Of a DNA stretch of 64,000 nucleotides, positions 43,666-56,550 are shown one piece after another. Positions within the stretch are counted from its first letter, which is position 1, and each line of letters opens with the position of its first letter. The DNA comes from Glossina fuscipes (taxonomy: Eukaryota > Arthropoda > Insecta > Diptera > Glossinidae). A program made the translations under genes and the position numbers. The notes under the pieces were generated by a model. That model did not search any database. It was given only the letters and a program-made list of their open reading frames with translations, and had not been told where the DNA came from. The DNA is taken from NCBI RefSeq assembly GCF_014805625.2, contig NW_023998440.1, positions 741,234 through 805,233 on the forward strand, in the 5' to 3' direction.

Positions 43666-46600
43666 ATAATGTTCTTACTTGCTTTAAAATCCATTCGGTA
43701 TTTCATTTAATTACAGATATATAGGTTACGTGTTTCTTTCCTTTCTTAGAATGAAATTTCGATCAGTTAGGCTGCAAACCGCGAAGCCTCTTAATTTAAA
43801 GTTGGCTTGGTTATGTTGAAAATGGCTATGGCGCTTTTTGCTTAATATGTAGTAAAGCATAACCGTAATCTCATCGGCCTCGTTAATTCCCTTCGAATCT
43901 ATGAACCTACATTGGTCTATGTACAATAAATATTTTAAATTTATATATCTTTTGTTTGGATATGCGATACACAAATGAATGAATAAATTTATAAATGAAT
44001 AACTGCATAAGTAATGTATAAATGAATAATGCATAAATGAATTTAAAATAAAAAATAAATAACAAAAATGTTTCAATTATTCCCAGGGTTCACTTAAGTG
44101 AGTCCGGGTTGCACCGTGATTAGATTAGGCTTAATACCCACTTTCAGTATATACTGGTTTTTTGTGCAAGTAGAAAAAATCGTTGAAGAAACGCCTTTTT
44201 TAGGCTGTTAATAGTTTCGTCTCCTAGCCAAGTGAAGTGAAGTGAAGCCTAGTGAACTAGCTCAGTCTTCATTGGGCGTTTATTTCAGCTTCATATTAAT
44301 AATTAAATAGTGGGCCGTGTTTTTTTTTAGGGAGAGTAAATTGGAAATATTCTTTTCTACAAATCATCTAAAGTATATTCCGCTCGCCAAATGTTGCGAC
44401 CATTAATCTACAGTTCAAAGCTAAAGTAGCATGCTTCAAAGGCGGTCATATTTGTTCTGACTATCAACATTGCTCCCGTTACGCCCTTTATTAACCTAAC
44501 ACTAACTTATCGAGTACGCTACAATCCGTATGATAACTTAGAACTATGTTTAGGACCGAAATGAGGGCCTACCTTGGCCCTCGCACACATCTATAAATGC
44601 ACTGAAAAGCCTGTTAAATAAATTCATTTTTGCGAATGGAGTTTGACTGCGAAGTAGTCATCTCTGCCGGGCTATACGTCTTACGATTACATGACGACTC
44701 TGCCTTCAAATTTACTACCGAACATTTTGTGATCACACCCAGCTGACAACTACTAAAACATAATAAATTTTTGTAAACAATGTAAATCCAAATATTGAAG
44801 CTTTTTATTCGGGGAGTGGAGATGAAGCAAGTTCCTTCTGTTTATAAAGGTGAACAAAAGCATTTAAACATTGTTTAGAAAAAGGTTTCACTGTCTATAA
44901 AACTGAAAGGAAAATCACACATTAGTGATAGAAACTTGTAGAAAACGAAGATGAAGTTACTTATCCAATTCGAGACACATAAAATTGTATATAAAATTTT
45001 ACTATCGGAATTTATCTTATTTTTTATATATATTACTTGTTTTTTACTTTTTGTTGTTGTTGTTGTTGCTATTGCTGTTGTGTTTAGAAAAAAAAAAAAA
45101 AAAAAAAACAAGCAACAACAAAATTCTTTAATAAAACTTTTATTTCAACAGAGAAGAGTATTTATATTTGTATTGTTTTGCGGTGCTCCTATCCACTACA
45201 AATGCAAATTTTTGATAACAAATATATTGGTTGCACTTGTCTGCATGTATTTAAGTCGATTCGTAAACAAAGATTTTCCGATTAGTTTTGCCTGCACTTA
45301 CACACATGCTAACCTTCTATTACAATTCAGATCTATGCTTGTGTGAACTGCTTTCGGTATTTATGGTAGAATTTTTAATTTACAATATTTTCCGCACTCA
45401 GTGTTACATAGATTTTCATACAAATTTTATATGCCTTCACACATATTCACGTAAAAAAAAGCAAAAGTGTTTTCTAAAGACTTGCCATCATTTCTTTGAA
45501 AATTGTATTTTAAATATTTACTGAAATGTAATCGAATAAGAACAGATGACTCAGATGTAAAATCAAGTAAATTACTCTGTAAACTTGACCAAAAAATTTT
45601 TCTATTAGCTAATAAATTGATCAATAATTTGCGGGACTAAACAAGTTTTTTTTTTTCTCCCCTTTTCTTGTGAAATTCTATGTCAGTTATTTGTTCCAGT
45701 CATTTGTTTTTTTCCCAGTAATGCTTGAGCCGCATTTTCATTACATAGATTATAACATGTTATGTATCAATGCTTGACTCTGGGGAATAGCTTTTGTTTC
45801 GCCTTCTAAGTTGTGGCATATAAAGCAAACATGGTATTCAAGCAAGAAAAAAATTGTTGGTTACGTACAAAGAAGATGTGTTGACAGAAGACCAGTGGCA
45901 AAACTGATTTACACAATCTTCCTCCGAAATGTGATTACAGACCGAGGCCGTAACCTTGCTGGTCGACGATTGCATTTTTGCTGGGTTTGGAGGGCTTCCA
46001 CCAAGTTCTTCTCATTCAGCGGATGCTAGTTTCACGGTTTCTTCTTCTTTTTCTCTCTCTGTTACTACAGGCCCATGAAAAAATCTTGTTTGTTACTGTA
46101 TTAGTCAAGTAGCTGCAAACAGCGCTCCGAATCCGAAATTTTCGCACGAATATCAAATTTTCATAAGCATCGCTTCAGGGTTAACATTGTCAGAATATAG
46201 CGTACATATTATGTTAGAGACAACATTTTCATATTATTACATATTATTATTTCCAGGAATTACTGATTGACGTTTAAATATTTGAAATGCGTGCCATTTG
46301 CGTGCCTGGAGTGGGCAGAGTAATATCCATTCAACGTCTTAATGCGTTCACCAAGAGGATCATGTACAGTCGCATAACTAGACCGAAAAAACTATTTTTT
46401 CATACGTAGATGATGTAATAGGCTTTGTAAGGCATTTGTTAAAAAAAAGCTTTAAAAGCTTTAAGCGATGAAATATTCATCAAATTTATCAACAGATTTA
46501 CCTTATCAACTAAAATTTGCCATATGTATGTACTAGCGAGTAGACGACAAATTTACCTGTGAAAGTGAGAAGCCTAAAATATTATTCAATCTTCCAGAGA

Positions 46601-47969
46601 CACATTCGGAAAGACAAACTGCCCCGTAATTTATAATATAGAAAAACGCTGCTTTGGACAGGGCACCTTTATATCTGCTCAAAATATGGGAGATTTTTAT
46701 AGATAGAGTGTTTGGTTATAAGGTTTAATATCTAGTCAAGAAATTTCTGTCCGTTAAGGCCTCAAGGTACTATGCGTTTGTCAGCAGATAAAATTCTTTC
46801 ATTTACTAAAGAGGTGCTTCAAACCTTTCAGAGTATAGAAAAGAATTGAATTAATTACCTAAAAGTAATTTTTTCCTTGAAATTTTTTACGCGCTTTTCT
46901 CCAAAAGATCCCTAAATAAAACCTATAAATAAAGAAATCCTGGTGCGGGCAAGTTATCCTCGAATTTTTGCAATACCCTTTCAGTAAACAGTCTAAAATG
47001 CAACGCGAAGGGGATTTTCGAAAAGTTGCTTTGTTGAAAAGTTACGGTTTTCCATTCAATTAGTCCACATTTACATGAACAGCAACATGTGACCCTCGCC
47101 TCCGTACCTTGCCGACACCTTGCCTTTTTCGCTACATATAGGCATGTAGTGACACATATTTCTTTCTTGTTGTTGTCTTAAATTTGGCTCGATTGCCGTG
47201 CTTGCCGCAACCTCGTCACAATTATTATACACATTAATATTTTTTAATGTTTTTTAAAACCAAGTTTTTGTTCTTTATTTTCTTAAATCTTCAATGTATG
47301 CTGAATAACCTCGCCCAATATTATTATTATTCTACCACCTTTTCTGCCGTCTTAAAAAGTACGTGAAATAAAGGCTTTCTTGCATTACAGGCACTTCCCG
47401 CTTAAGAGAGCTATATATTGGTATATCATAGTAATTGTCTAAAGGAAAAAGAAAATTTCTTTTATTGCTTTACAATTTAAGAAGAGCAATGAGCCAAACA
47501 TTTTCCATCACAGCATACGACCTAAATGGTCAGAAGTAGATGTAATTTCAAAATTTTATAAAGAGTTTTTTTTTTTTTTAATAAGAGTTTTATTTATTTA
47601 AAAGTATTGTGATTTCAAAGAAGTAAGCAAAACAAAAGTTATGATTAGCTTCAACCGATTCCATATTCATTTCGAGCACAGGAAAATTTTATGCTTATGC
47701 TGGCTTATAAGTCATTTTGTTGTACTCTGTATAATAAATTTCTTGTCTTTTTCTCTATTTATTTATTTATTTATTTTTTTTTTTTTTGAAAAGATTTGTT
47801 GAATAATTAGAGAACATGTGGTAAACTTTCTTCTTGTTATGACGTTAGTGGTTGAAATGCTTGAAAAGGTCAAAATGAAAGAAGATCCAAGTGATTGGAA
47901 AAATTTTGAAAAACCACAATTACAAAAACAACTTAGTCGAAAAACTATCTTAAATTTTGAACAAATAAA
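43666..47969. other. Long stretch without recognised genes
   Basis: Low-complexity tracts at 43975-44060 (AAATGAAT-type), 45055-45110 ((TTG)n then poly-A) and 47570-47580. A small GTGAA-type direct repeat lies at about 44230-44255. The 45.8-46.0 kb open frame (72 codons; RCVDRRPVAKLIYTIF) is arginine rich and unassigned. Confidence 0.4.
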
Positions 47970-47974
47970 AATGT

Positions 47975-48555
47975 AATGCTGGGCCACGGCTCACCAATAA
48001 GAGCCCTACTACACTTCGTTTCATACAGTTATTCACATCACGACCTATTAAAATAGTGCTTTATATGGGAAACGATCGAAAATGGGGTCTGATCCGAAAT
48101 AGTGTTAACAGGGTTCGTCCTTGGACCAAAACATGTTGATGCACAAAATCTCATGAGAGTTTCTGAACAAATTCGTGATCTGTAAGTTGAACACAAAGAA
48201 ACGGGAGAGACCGACCGGCACGCAATCAATATTCAATCGATTCAAAAAATGATCGTGAATCGATGGGTATAATAAAAGGTGGATCTATCTCAAATCCTTC
48301 TGGGTGTTGCAAGCAACAAACTTAACATACCCATATACGACAAGTAATGCATCGTATAAAGAATTGCCACCTGTAAGTTGAACACAAGAAAACAAGACGG
48401 ACGTGAGGAAAGACAAGCTCAGAGCGACTCCGAAAGTAATTCTGTATCGTTGCATATAATAAAAGGTAGCCGCATCTCAAGTCCTGCTGGGTATTGCAAA
48501 CAGGAAACTCAATGTACCGTTATACAAAAAGTGGTATGTGATATAAAAATCTTTT
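47975..48555 (+). repeat. Dispersed repeat family B with duplicated tail
   Basis: Family B order is visible: 'gctgggccacggctcacc', 'gaaatagtgttaacagggt', 'cgtccttggaccaaaac', 'atctgtaagttgaacac', 'atctcaaatccttctgggt', 'caaacttaacatacccatat'. From the 'ctgtaagttgaacac' block onward it is repeated: first tail about 48180-48350, second about 48368-48555, with the same block order and moderate divergence. Confidence 0.68.
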
Positions 48556-48899
48556 GAAGAAAGCAAAATAGACTCGTGGAATATTGTAGACTTCCTCATA
48601 TGCGTACAATTGAGGCCAGCTATTGAGGTCCGCTGCAATGCGGAGTTGCGTCACAGAGAAAACAGTCCCAGCCAGCAGCTTGATGCGCCTCAGAAACACT
48701 AAAGTGGACGAAAATCAAGCTCCAGTAAAATTACTTTCTCAGAAGGTATGGTTAACGATGACATTTGTCGACAAGAATGAGGACTTATGTGGGACTTAGC
48801 GACATCTCATCTGTTAGTTTGCTTACGCTGCAATTGCCCAGAATCACGGAACGTTCCAATAGATAATGCATGCGAATGGAAGACGAATATCTAAGTAGG

Positions 48900-49090
48900 G
48901 TGTGCTTGCATCAGAGAGATCCTTCGAAATCAGTTTGAAAAATGGGACACTTCTGACAACTTAGAAACGCAACACCCTGCCGTGCATGTACTGCAATTCG
49001 ATGACAAACTCGTCCATCTATTTATGCTTCTAGAGGTGGAAAATTTCAACTTAACTATCAGAGAAGTGGCCATGTTTTTTAAAGAAAAAT
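48900..49090 (+). pseudogene. Possible mariner N-terminal fragment
   Basis: The frame reads CIREILRNQFEKWDTSD, ETQHPAVHVLQFDDKLVH and VENFNLTIREVAMFF. The last part resembles the mariner second helix-turn-helix ('xxRRLTIREVAxxxxIS'), and the preceding spacing fits. Support is thin: one motif and no downstream catalytic block. Confidence 0.35.
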
Positions 49091-52000
49091 AAAAATCGTA
49101 GTATATTTCCCAGAGATTAAAGTATGCATGCTTTCATGTACAAATTTGAACTAAATTTACTTTTTTTGCAATTTTTTTTATTACTTAATGAAGTTTATTT
49201 AGAGCACAATCCACTTTACGTTCTTGCACAATTAAAATCCCTTAGGTCTCCTCTGGCTTATGGCTGTCGTTTTTCCGCCCAGTAAACTTTTAGCAGAAAT
49301 CGTTCACATATTACAAAGCATTATATGCATGCGCTTATGATTACTTTGTGCTTACAGGGAAGTAAAGTCATTACAGATGTTTTCCAAAATTGTTGCCAAA
49401 AAAAAGAAAAAAAAAAACGTAAAAAAAAAAGTTCATTTAATGATAATAAACGACTGCAAGGGGATTAGAAAAAATGTAAAAAACAAAATCCGTTAACAAA
49501 ATTTATGATGAAAAATTTATGCTTTTCTAAAAATATCATTAAAATATTTTATCATCGAACATTTGAACCTTTCACTTGCTTTATCGTCCGGTTTATTAAA
49601 TTTATTAAAAAATTTACAATAAATGCCATAATTTTGATATAATTATTATCCGCTTCTAGAGTATAAAAGTAATGTTTAAAATTAACTGAATAAACTGCTA
49701 AGCAAACTAAAGGCAATCGCGTTATAAAAGCACCTCAGGTGGTTGTAGTATGTATAGCTACGGTGTGTGGAAACTGGAAAGTTACTTATTTATTTTCTCT
49801 ACAGTGCGGAGAGAAAGAAGAAGCGAAACAATATTATCTATTTAGCCTTTCACCTGTCTTGGTCTATAAATCTAGTTACATTCTCTTATAAATAAAATAA
49901 AAGAAAATAAAAAGAAAAAGAAACAGAAAACAAAGCACAAATCTATATATGAGTACATAGTAGAGTAAGAAACCGGGCGTGATAAGGTTAAAGAAAAGGA
50001 AATTTTTTTTTGTGAAAAGCAAAGAAAAAGGTTGAAGAACTAAAAAATAAACTGAAAAAAATGAGAAGACATAAAAAATCCATAACTGCCAAGTATTACT
50101 AACCATCCTTTCGGTTGGCACTTGAATTTGAGTGCAACCAGCAATTGACCAAACCAATCAACCCACCATTTGCACACAAACTGTATTTATTGACATTTTG
50201 TCCAATGTCTTGTTTATACAGTTGTATTTAATTTTTTTTTCATTTTATTTAGGCAATTGAGAAAGTCGGCCAGCCGACCAGTCAGCTAACTAGTCAGTGA
50301 GGTAGTCAGCTAACCATCAAATCATTGTCAAAACTGTTACACCTCGTATAAGTCTCAATACTAGTGCAGGCACCATACCACTACGCTCGCCACTATCCGA
50401 TGCTATACATAGCCTTAATGTGAAATAATGGCTTTGCACTTGTACGACGGTAAACAAGGTGTAACAGAGCAAAGATTGGGAGGGAAACAAGAGAGTAACG
50501 GAAAGCCTTTGGCCATAGCAACTGCGTGTTTGACTATTTTCTTTCTTAAGAAATTTATTTTGTAGCATTTTCCAATCTCTTGCAGTTACTTGACGGTAAG
50601 TGAACTTGTTACGTTTTTGTGTGTGTGTATTGTTTATTTATTTTTTTTTTGTTTTGTTTTTTGCAGGAATTTTTCTTTTTAAAATAATATTTTGTTTTTG
50701 CTTCAAGTTTTAGTTAAAAGTTTATTAGATTTGGTTTTCTGTTCGTGACTTAAGCCAATAAGCGGCAATTATCTTAAGAGCTAATGTGTTGAGTCGTTGA
50801 AGAAATAACGAAACTTGTTGACACAAGTTCGGACTGCTGGCAAATCTATCTGGAGCCCTCTTCTATATCGCCTTTTCAAACATTCTCTTGTTGTTACTTA
50901 GGGTACCTTCCTCCACCAAATAGCTTAGCATAAAAGACGGAGTTCATTTCGATTTAATACCTGATCACCTGATCAGAAGCCTTTTTTACGTTTGTGTTTT
51001 GTAGATTCCCTCTGTCGCACCAACCGCATGCGGGCATGTGGAAAGATCTCTCTCCACTAACTGTCTCCAAATTTGACAAATTTGATTATTGACACGATTC
51101 ACTCGGGTTTAGTAATTTACAGTTCACTCACTTATGCATTATTCTCAAATCAACGGGAGCCATAAGTCGGGTGTTGTGTTAGCCAATTTTCGAACAACAA
51201 ATACGATTGAAGGTTTGGGTCCGCCCTCAAGTACCAGAATTAGCGGTCCTCAAGATCGTCAAGAAGAATTGTTTCCGTATATTACTAAGAAACTAAAAGA
51301 GTTATCAGTTTAAAATTATTTACCGAAACTTTCAATAACTCCCTTGACGAGCCCAAGCTTTAAAGTTATTCTGAAACAGTTATAGAAAAAATTTAACTGC
51401 TTGGTTGATAGTCTGACAATATATTGTTGGGTTTAAATAACAGACCTAGACGGACCTTTTTAAACCTATTTATTGATTCTGTTTGAAATAAAAATTATAT
51501 AGCTTATGCTCGAGGGCAGTTAGAATACTATGTCAACCTGCGCGACAGATCGCTATATTAGATTATTGAACAGAGAAGTAATGTCTTTAAGAACCGCTGA
51601 GGAAATAGAAAGAAACTTTGTTCTGAATTGCCCATCGTCAACGGTCAGGTTGCCCAAAACAAGGACTGCTTCTGGTATGACGATGCACAACCATGCACCT
51701 TGCCTGCTAGCTCGATAAGGTCCTACGGGAAGTATCGTGCAGGCTTTGGTTGTGTCAAACTTTCGTGGGGAACTAACATAGGCTTGTTAGATAAGCCTCG
51801 GCGCCTACCGAAAAACTAGAGAATGCTTCACACCTATTTTCTATTTTGGCATCTCAAGAGCAGCAGGAACCCTTTCAGTGGGGATTGTTCTACTGCTCGG
51901 GCGTGTCAGTTACCTCTTACCCAATTAATCTGGCCGTCAAACGGTTGCTATGATATAAGCGTTCTACTTGGCAGGTGCTCACCTAAAACATTTCTGGAAT

Positions 52001-53789
52001 CTGTCCATTCTTCTTTCTCTAATTGTTAGCCGGCGACTTGGCGAATATGCCCCATAACTACAATTTACGGTAGTGCAAAAATTAAGTTTTTTTTTTTTGC
52101 ATTATACGACCAACCACTCAAAATGTCCTCCGTTCATGTTGTATGTATAACCTTTACCGAATAAGCACTCGCTATAACTGCGATGAAAGCAAACTCTGCC
52201 GAATTAAGATGAGAACCCGTGAACACAGACTTGGCAGTCGCGATTCTTACCTACTCGGCTACAAGTGCAATTAAAGAAGGTAAAGGTAAAGTATGAAAGA
52301 AGAGAGAAGTACATTCGCGTACGTTCGGCTTATGAAAGTAGAAAAATCTGTAACAGTAAGAGGAACTGCTGCATGCAGCTTGTTGCGAGGTCGATCAGTA
52401 CAGTTAAAGAAGAATGATTGGTAACAATGTGTGGTGCGGCATGTGGGCAACTCCAAAGCACAATGGGCGGGAACATTGAAAAACGCAAGTAGGCCTATTG
52501 ACTGATTTGATTGGTGGACGAATCCTCGTGGTTTTGTGGAATGTTCTTAGACATAGCACACCATTACATAGATTCTCAAAGATTCTATTCCATAAATATC
52601 TGAGCTTTTCGAGCGTGAGTAGTCGGGATTTTATAGGCAACACTAGCGGATTCGAAATCTAAAACCTCACCTTCAATTTAAGCAGTGAAACTCTGTGCTT
52701 TGATTACGTTCCACATCTAATCGTGTTTCCTTAGGAATAAACAACAAAGTGCCTATTTTTTACAGTCGGATTAACTTCGCTGCACTTTTGTTACACTGGC
52801 TTTTCGATTTTTTTTTTATTTCTTTGTTTTCTTAACGTATAATTTTTGTTGTTTGTTGAGTTCATGGTTAGTATTGCGGTGATTGAGTTTACGGTTATTA
52901 TCACAGTTCAATTTTTAACAAGTTGATTTGATATTTTTCGTTTTCTTCTTTACGTTTTCAGCGTCTACACGCTTATTTACTTGACTACAAATACTGTCAT
53001 TTCGCTGGTCAGTCAGCTAGTCAATGCATGAGAATATAATAATAAGACTTCAAATTTTTGTGTTGCTTTTAGTGCTGAACTAATGTTTATAATTTAAATA
53101 TTGAAAGCAAATTCTCTAGAGACCGTTGGCCGAATATGGTTCAGTGGGTCAATCAATTTAAAATTATATTGAACCAAACTTTAAATTATTGTTTAACAAG
53201 TGACGCTCTTGTTAACTTTGATTTTCTTTCTGAAGGGGAAATAAAGTTTTAAATATTGCATAGAACAAATTAGTTTCAGTGTACATTGGGCGCCAAGAAT
53301 ATTAGAAAGGAAAATTGCATTTCTTTACTTAAGTTTAAAACACGTTTTAAAAAGAATAACAACGTTATCCCAAACACAATATAATAAAACTAAAAGAGAA
53401 GAATATTCGTGAGACCAAAGGCATTGGTTATCAAAAAAGGTCCCTACTTACTAAACAAAAATTTGCCAGTGCAACATTTACGCCAACATTTAAACTGTTT
53501 GCCACTTTTTTAACAGAGTTCCCTTTTTTTTCATAAAAGAAGCAGCAAGAAGGTGTTGATTGAATAATTTAACTGCTGGCAAATTGTGCCATTATTCTGT
53601 TGTCTCTAAGCACGAAATCGTTTTCATTTAAGTTTTAATAAACGTAAAAGGAAAAAAAAAAGCAAATACCAGAAATGCTAGTTAAACAAAGGGCTTTATA
53701 ATGGGCGGAACAAGTTGGCTTTTCCGGAACGTATTTTCATCCCTCTAAGGTAAGATTAGTCGACAACTTATGCTTTTGAAACTGAAATA
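49091..53789. other. Long stretch without recognised genes
   Basis: AT-rich with A tracts (49400-49430) and T tracts (50640-50660, 52090-52100). Open frames at 51530-51819 and 52271-52643 are not assignable. The minus-strand SINE at 52.2 kb is listed separately. Confidence 0.4.
52150..52275 (-). repeat. tRNA-derived SINE, copy 4 (5' part)
   Basis: The minus strand reads 'aattgcacttgtagccgag', containing TAGCCGAGTAG (exact A-box consensus), then 'cgcgactgccaagtctgtg', 'ttcacgggttctcatctt' (B-box region) and 'aattcggcagagtttgc', which parallels 'aagtgcggtaggatttt' of copy 3. No AAT tail was seen, so it is 3'-truncated or very diverged. Confidence 0.6.
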
Positions 53790-54470
53790 AATGGATTTCT
53801 AGCTACAATTAATAATTGGATGCTCCTTACATTTCTCTCTTGGTAAACGCGAGTAAATCAATAATTGTTCTCTTCCATCGCTTCAGACATAATTCTCAAG
53901 TCAGTCTTAATATAAAGATACGTAGTTCATACATTGAATGCGCGAAGCCTATGCGATGTCTTGGAATAGTACTCGATACCAAATTAAACACTAGCCTCTA
54001 CGAGAATAATATTTGTGGTGTTGTTAATATGTGGTCAACCAATAAAAGCGATGCACGAAACACTCACCATAACGAAATATTCCGTAACACAGACCGACGA
54101 CGATTTGTATTTAGTAAAAAACTTGAACTGCTGATGATTTATTTACTGATTTCAGGGCTGCTTACAAACTTTTTTCGAATTTAAATACATCTTAATAGGG
54201 TTACTATCATTATTAGGGCTATTAGTAATCTCCAAAACAAATATTTACCAACAACAAAGTTAAACTCGCTTACTCTTTTTTAATGTCACATATAGATTAC
54301 TGGGTTGGAGTGCATACAGGATGTCCTCTATATAATCTCAGCAGCTAACATCGTGCGATTGATTTACAATAGCCATCTCAGAGATCATCTAACCTCCTAC
54401 GTTCGTTGAATTTCCCTTAAAAAAACTACCTTAAATTTAAGTTTCTCATACATCTACTCACAAGAAAGAG
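53790..54470 (+). pseudogene. Non-LTR retrotransposon RT fossil, different clade
   Basis: Reads LLVNASKSIIVLFHRFRHN ('LxLNPSKSKxxxF'), then IECAKPMRCLGIVLDTKL ('VKxLGIxLDxKLxW') and SLYENNICGVV. After a break it gives ANIVRLIYNSHLRDHLTSYVR and a degraded 'LxLxxRxKxxxLxxxYK'-like end. The 'R.IYN..RDHL' motif is unlike the Jockey-type thumb seen in the other LINE fossils here and fits L2/Crack-type or related clades. Stops and one frameshift are present. Upstream domains are absent. Confidence 0.7.
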
Positions 54471-54483
54471 GAAAAGTACTGTA

Positions 54484-54845
54484 GTAGGCCACGGCCCATC
54501 ATTGAATGCACTATACCACTCTATATTTATATAACGACTTTTCAAAATAAGCCGTCACATGGAAAGTGGTCAAAAAAGTAGTCATATTCGAAACATTTCC
54601 AATAGCATTCGCCCTTGAGCCAAAAGAAGTTATTGTACCAAATTGCATCAAAGTGTTCCAAACAAGTTCGCGCTGTCCGTTGAACACTGGACGGACAGAC
54701 AAGCTAAGGTCGATTGAGAAGGTTATTCCGAATCGATTGTTTTAATCAAAGATGGCTTCCACCCGAAGATCTTACGGGGGTGTTGCACACGTTCATGCAA
54801 AATTAATACACCCTTGTACCACAAAATGTGTGGGGCATAATTATC
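54484..54845 (+). repeat. Dispersed repeat family B copy
   Basis: Blocks are 'taggccacggcccatcat', 'atggaaagtggtcaaaaaa', 'cccttgagccaaaagaag', 'caaattgcatcaaagtgtt', 'ggacggacagacaagctaa', 'gatggcttccacccgaag' and 'attaatacacccttgtacca'. It directly follows the LINE fossil. Confidence 0.65.
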
Positions 54846-55689
54846 AAATTTCACTAACTCCGCTTCCTTTAGAGGCGATGTAAATGTCGCAAATAAGGTA
54901 GGAATCTCCAGCCTATCAGTTGATCGATAATGACCTCAGGCTCATTCGTTGCACGCAACGTTAATTGTTGGGGCAATGTCTTGCCAAATCTGAGAGCTGT
55001 TAGCAATGGTACTAGTCTCTTTAAGCAACTATAAAGTACTTTGAATAATCTATAAGTCCATATTGGCAATGGTCTGTAATTCATAATATGTTTTTTCTTT
55101 GTACAAGCATTGTCGGAGCTTTGAGAGCTTAATTACTGGACTGTAATCTAATTTTGATTCCGCGGACTTGCTTCGCACTGAGTTAATAGGAAAAGATTTT
55201 ATGTAACGCACTACATACAGCGCAGTGTGCTCACACATAATCGCATGTGTGCTCTCGCTTGAAGGGCGCCGTAAGCAGCGTTAAGTAGTTTTGTTTATTC
55301 ATAGGATACACATATTATCCACAAGTCCCTGTAAGATGAGATCTTGTAACTTCATTCATTTTATCCTCTCCTCCTGTTGCACTCATCACCCATTGTAATA
55401 AATTAATACTAGGTTTAAGACAAATATTCCCTGTAAATAAATACCAATTTTGTTAAGCAAACCGTCAGGAGTCAACGAGTCACTGGGGCTTACCAACAGC
55501 GTTGATTATTTCAGTTTCTTATTTACTTAATCGCACAAAATCATTCTGACCGCCTACGCCTGTATTTCTCTCTTCAAATCCTTATTTCAGCTTAAATGAG
55601 TGCGTGAAAAAACCTCTCTATCAATACATCAGTTCCATCAGTTTTCTCACACCCTCGAATATTTTATCTCAAACAAGTAAGAACATTTT
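54846..55689. other. No recognised gene
   Basis: 55.20-55.46 kb is somewhat LTR-like in composition (GC-richer start, later 'aataaa' signals) but has no partner copy in this window, so no call is made. Confidence 0.4.
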
Positions 55690-55970
55690 AGTCGGCCAAC
55701 GGCGGCCATGACATACCCAACATCACTTCACCTAGTATAGCTAATCAATCGTATTGGTAATAATAATCCAAAAAGTGGAAATTATTGTCATGCAATGCCA
55801 TCATTTTCATGAATGTCCGCATGTTGGAAGGGTAGATAAGAGTATGCGTTTCGTAATAGCGCCTACATATGTTAGGGACTAGAAAAGTATATCTACGTGA
55901 TCCAAATTCCCTATCGTTAAGTTTTCTCGCTCAATCGTTGCTATGAACTAACTTCTATTATAAAATATTA
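55690..55970 (+). repeat. Family B, left part of interrupted copy
   Basis: Includes 'tagtcggccaacggcggcc', 'cgcctacatatgttaggga', 'atctacgtgatccaaattcc' and 'ctattataaaatatta', the same unit found three times at 58.59-59.03 kb. Confidence 0.6.
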
Positions 55971-56262
55971 ACAAGTAAGAAAATTAATTTTGGTTGTGAC
56001 CGAATCCTTTATAGCCCGAATTACAATTAGCCTGAAAAGAAGAAAAAGATAAAAGAACTTATGCTTTGTAATATGAAGTAGGCGCGGCTGATTTTTCCTA
56101 TTTTCAAAATAAAAAATAGACAGGCAGAAGTTATAGGCGCGTCCTTGGAAAAGTTTAAGTCACTTCCAAATTCTATTGCAAATTTGTAGGCGATATCTTA
56201 TACTACAGATACTAGACAGTTGGGCAGATGGATAGATGTACAGACGAAGAGACGGACATGTT
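55971..56262 (+). repeat. Dispersed repeat family A, copy 9, inside family B
   Basis: Starts 'acaagtaagaaaattaattt', shows the hairpin region 'ggttgtgaccgaatcc', then 'gaagtaggcgcggctgattt', 'ttcaaaataaaa', 'aatttgtaggcgatatct' and a gac-rich end 'gacgaagagacggacatg'. It is 3'-truncated. Family B sequence lies on both sides. Confidence 0.72.
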
Positions 56263-56550
56263 CACTGTGAATTAATTTTTATCATAAAATATTAAAAATT
56301 AAGCCTTCTCCTTACTACTCCTGAGATATCTTATATGTAGTGGGGGAAGAAATTGACTAACTTTGGGATTTTTTGGCTTACGAGGGTTTAGGTTTCACGA
56401 GAACCCTCATGTGCGGTGGTATCCACACAATTGGACATACGTGATGGCTGGTCGGTATAATAAACAGTGGTTCTACCTTAAGCTCTTTTGCGTGTTACAT
56501 ATGTCCGCACTAGCTTAATATACCCTGTACAACAATTGGTGTCGGGTATA
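56263..56550 (+). repeat. Family B, right part of interrupted copy
   Basis: Resumes with 'gaattaatttttatcataaa' and 'atattaaaaattaagcc', then 'gataaacagtggttctacc'-like sequence, 'gcgtgttacatatgtccgca' and the typical end 'aatataccctgtacaac' followed by 'ggtgtcgggtataaaa'. Confidence 0.65.

Noticed and set aside
44875..45346. Overlapping open frames on both strands around 45 kb
   Set aside because: Driven by TTG and poly-A tracts with hydrophobic, low-complexity translations.
48580..48890. Possible upstream part of a mariner element
   Set aside because: No recognisable motif before the 48.90-kb segment.
55200..55460. LTR-like composition
   Set aside because: No TG..CA ends, no partner copy and no TSD could be shown.
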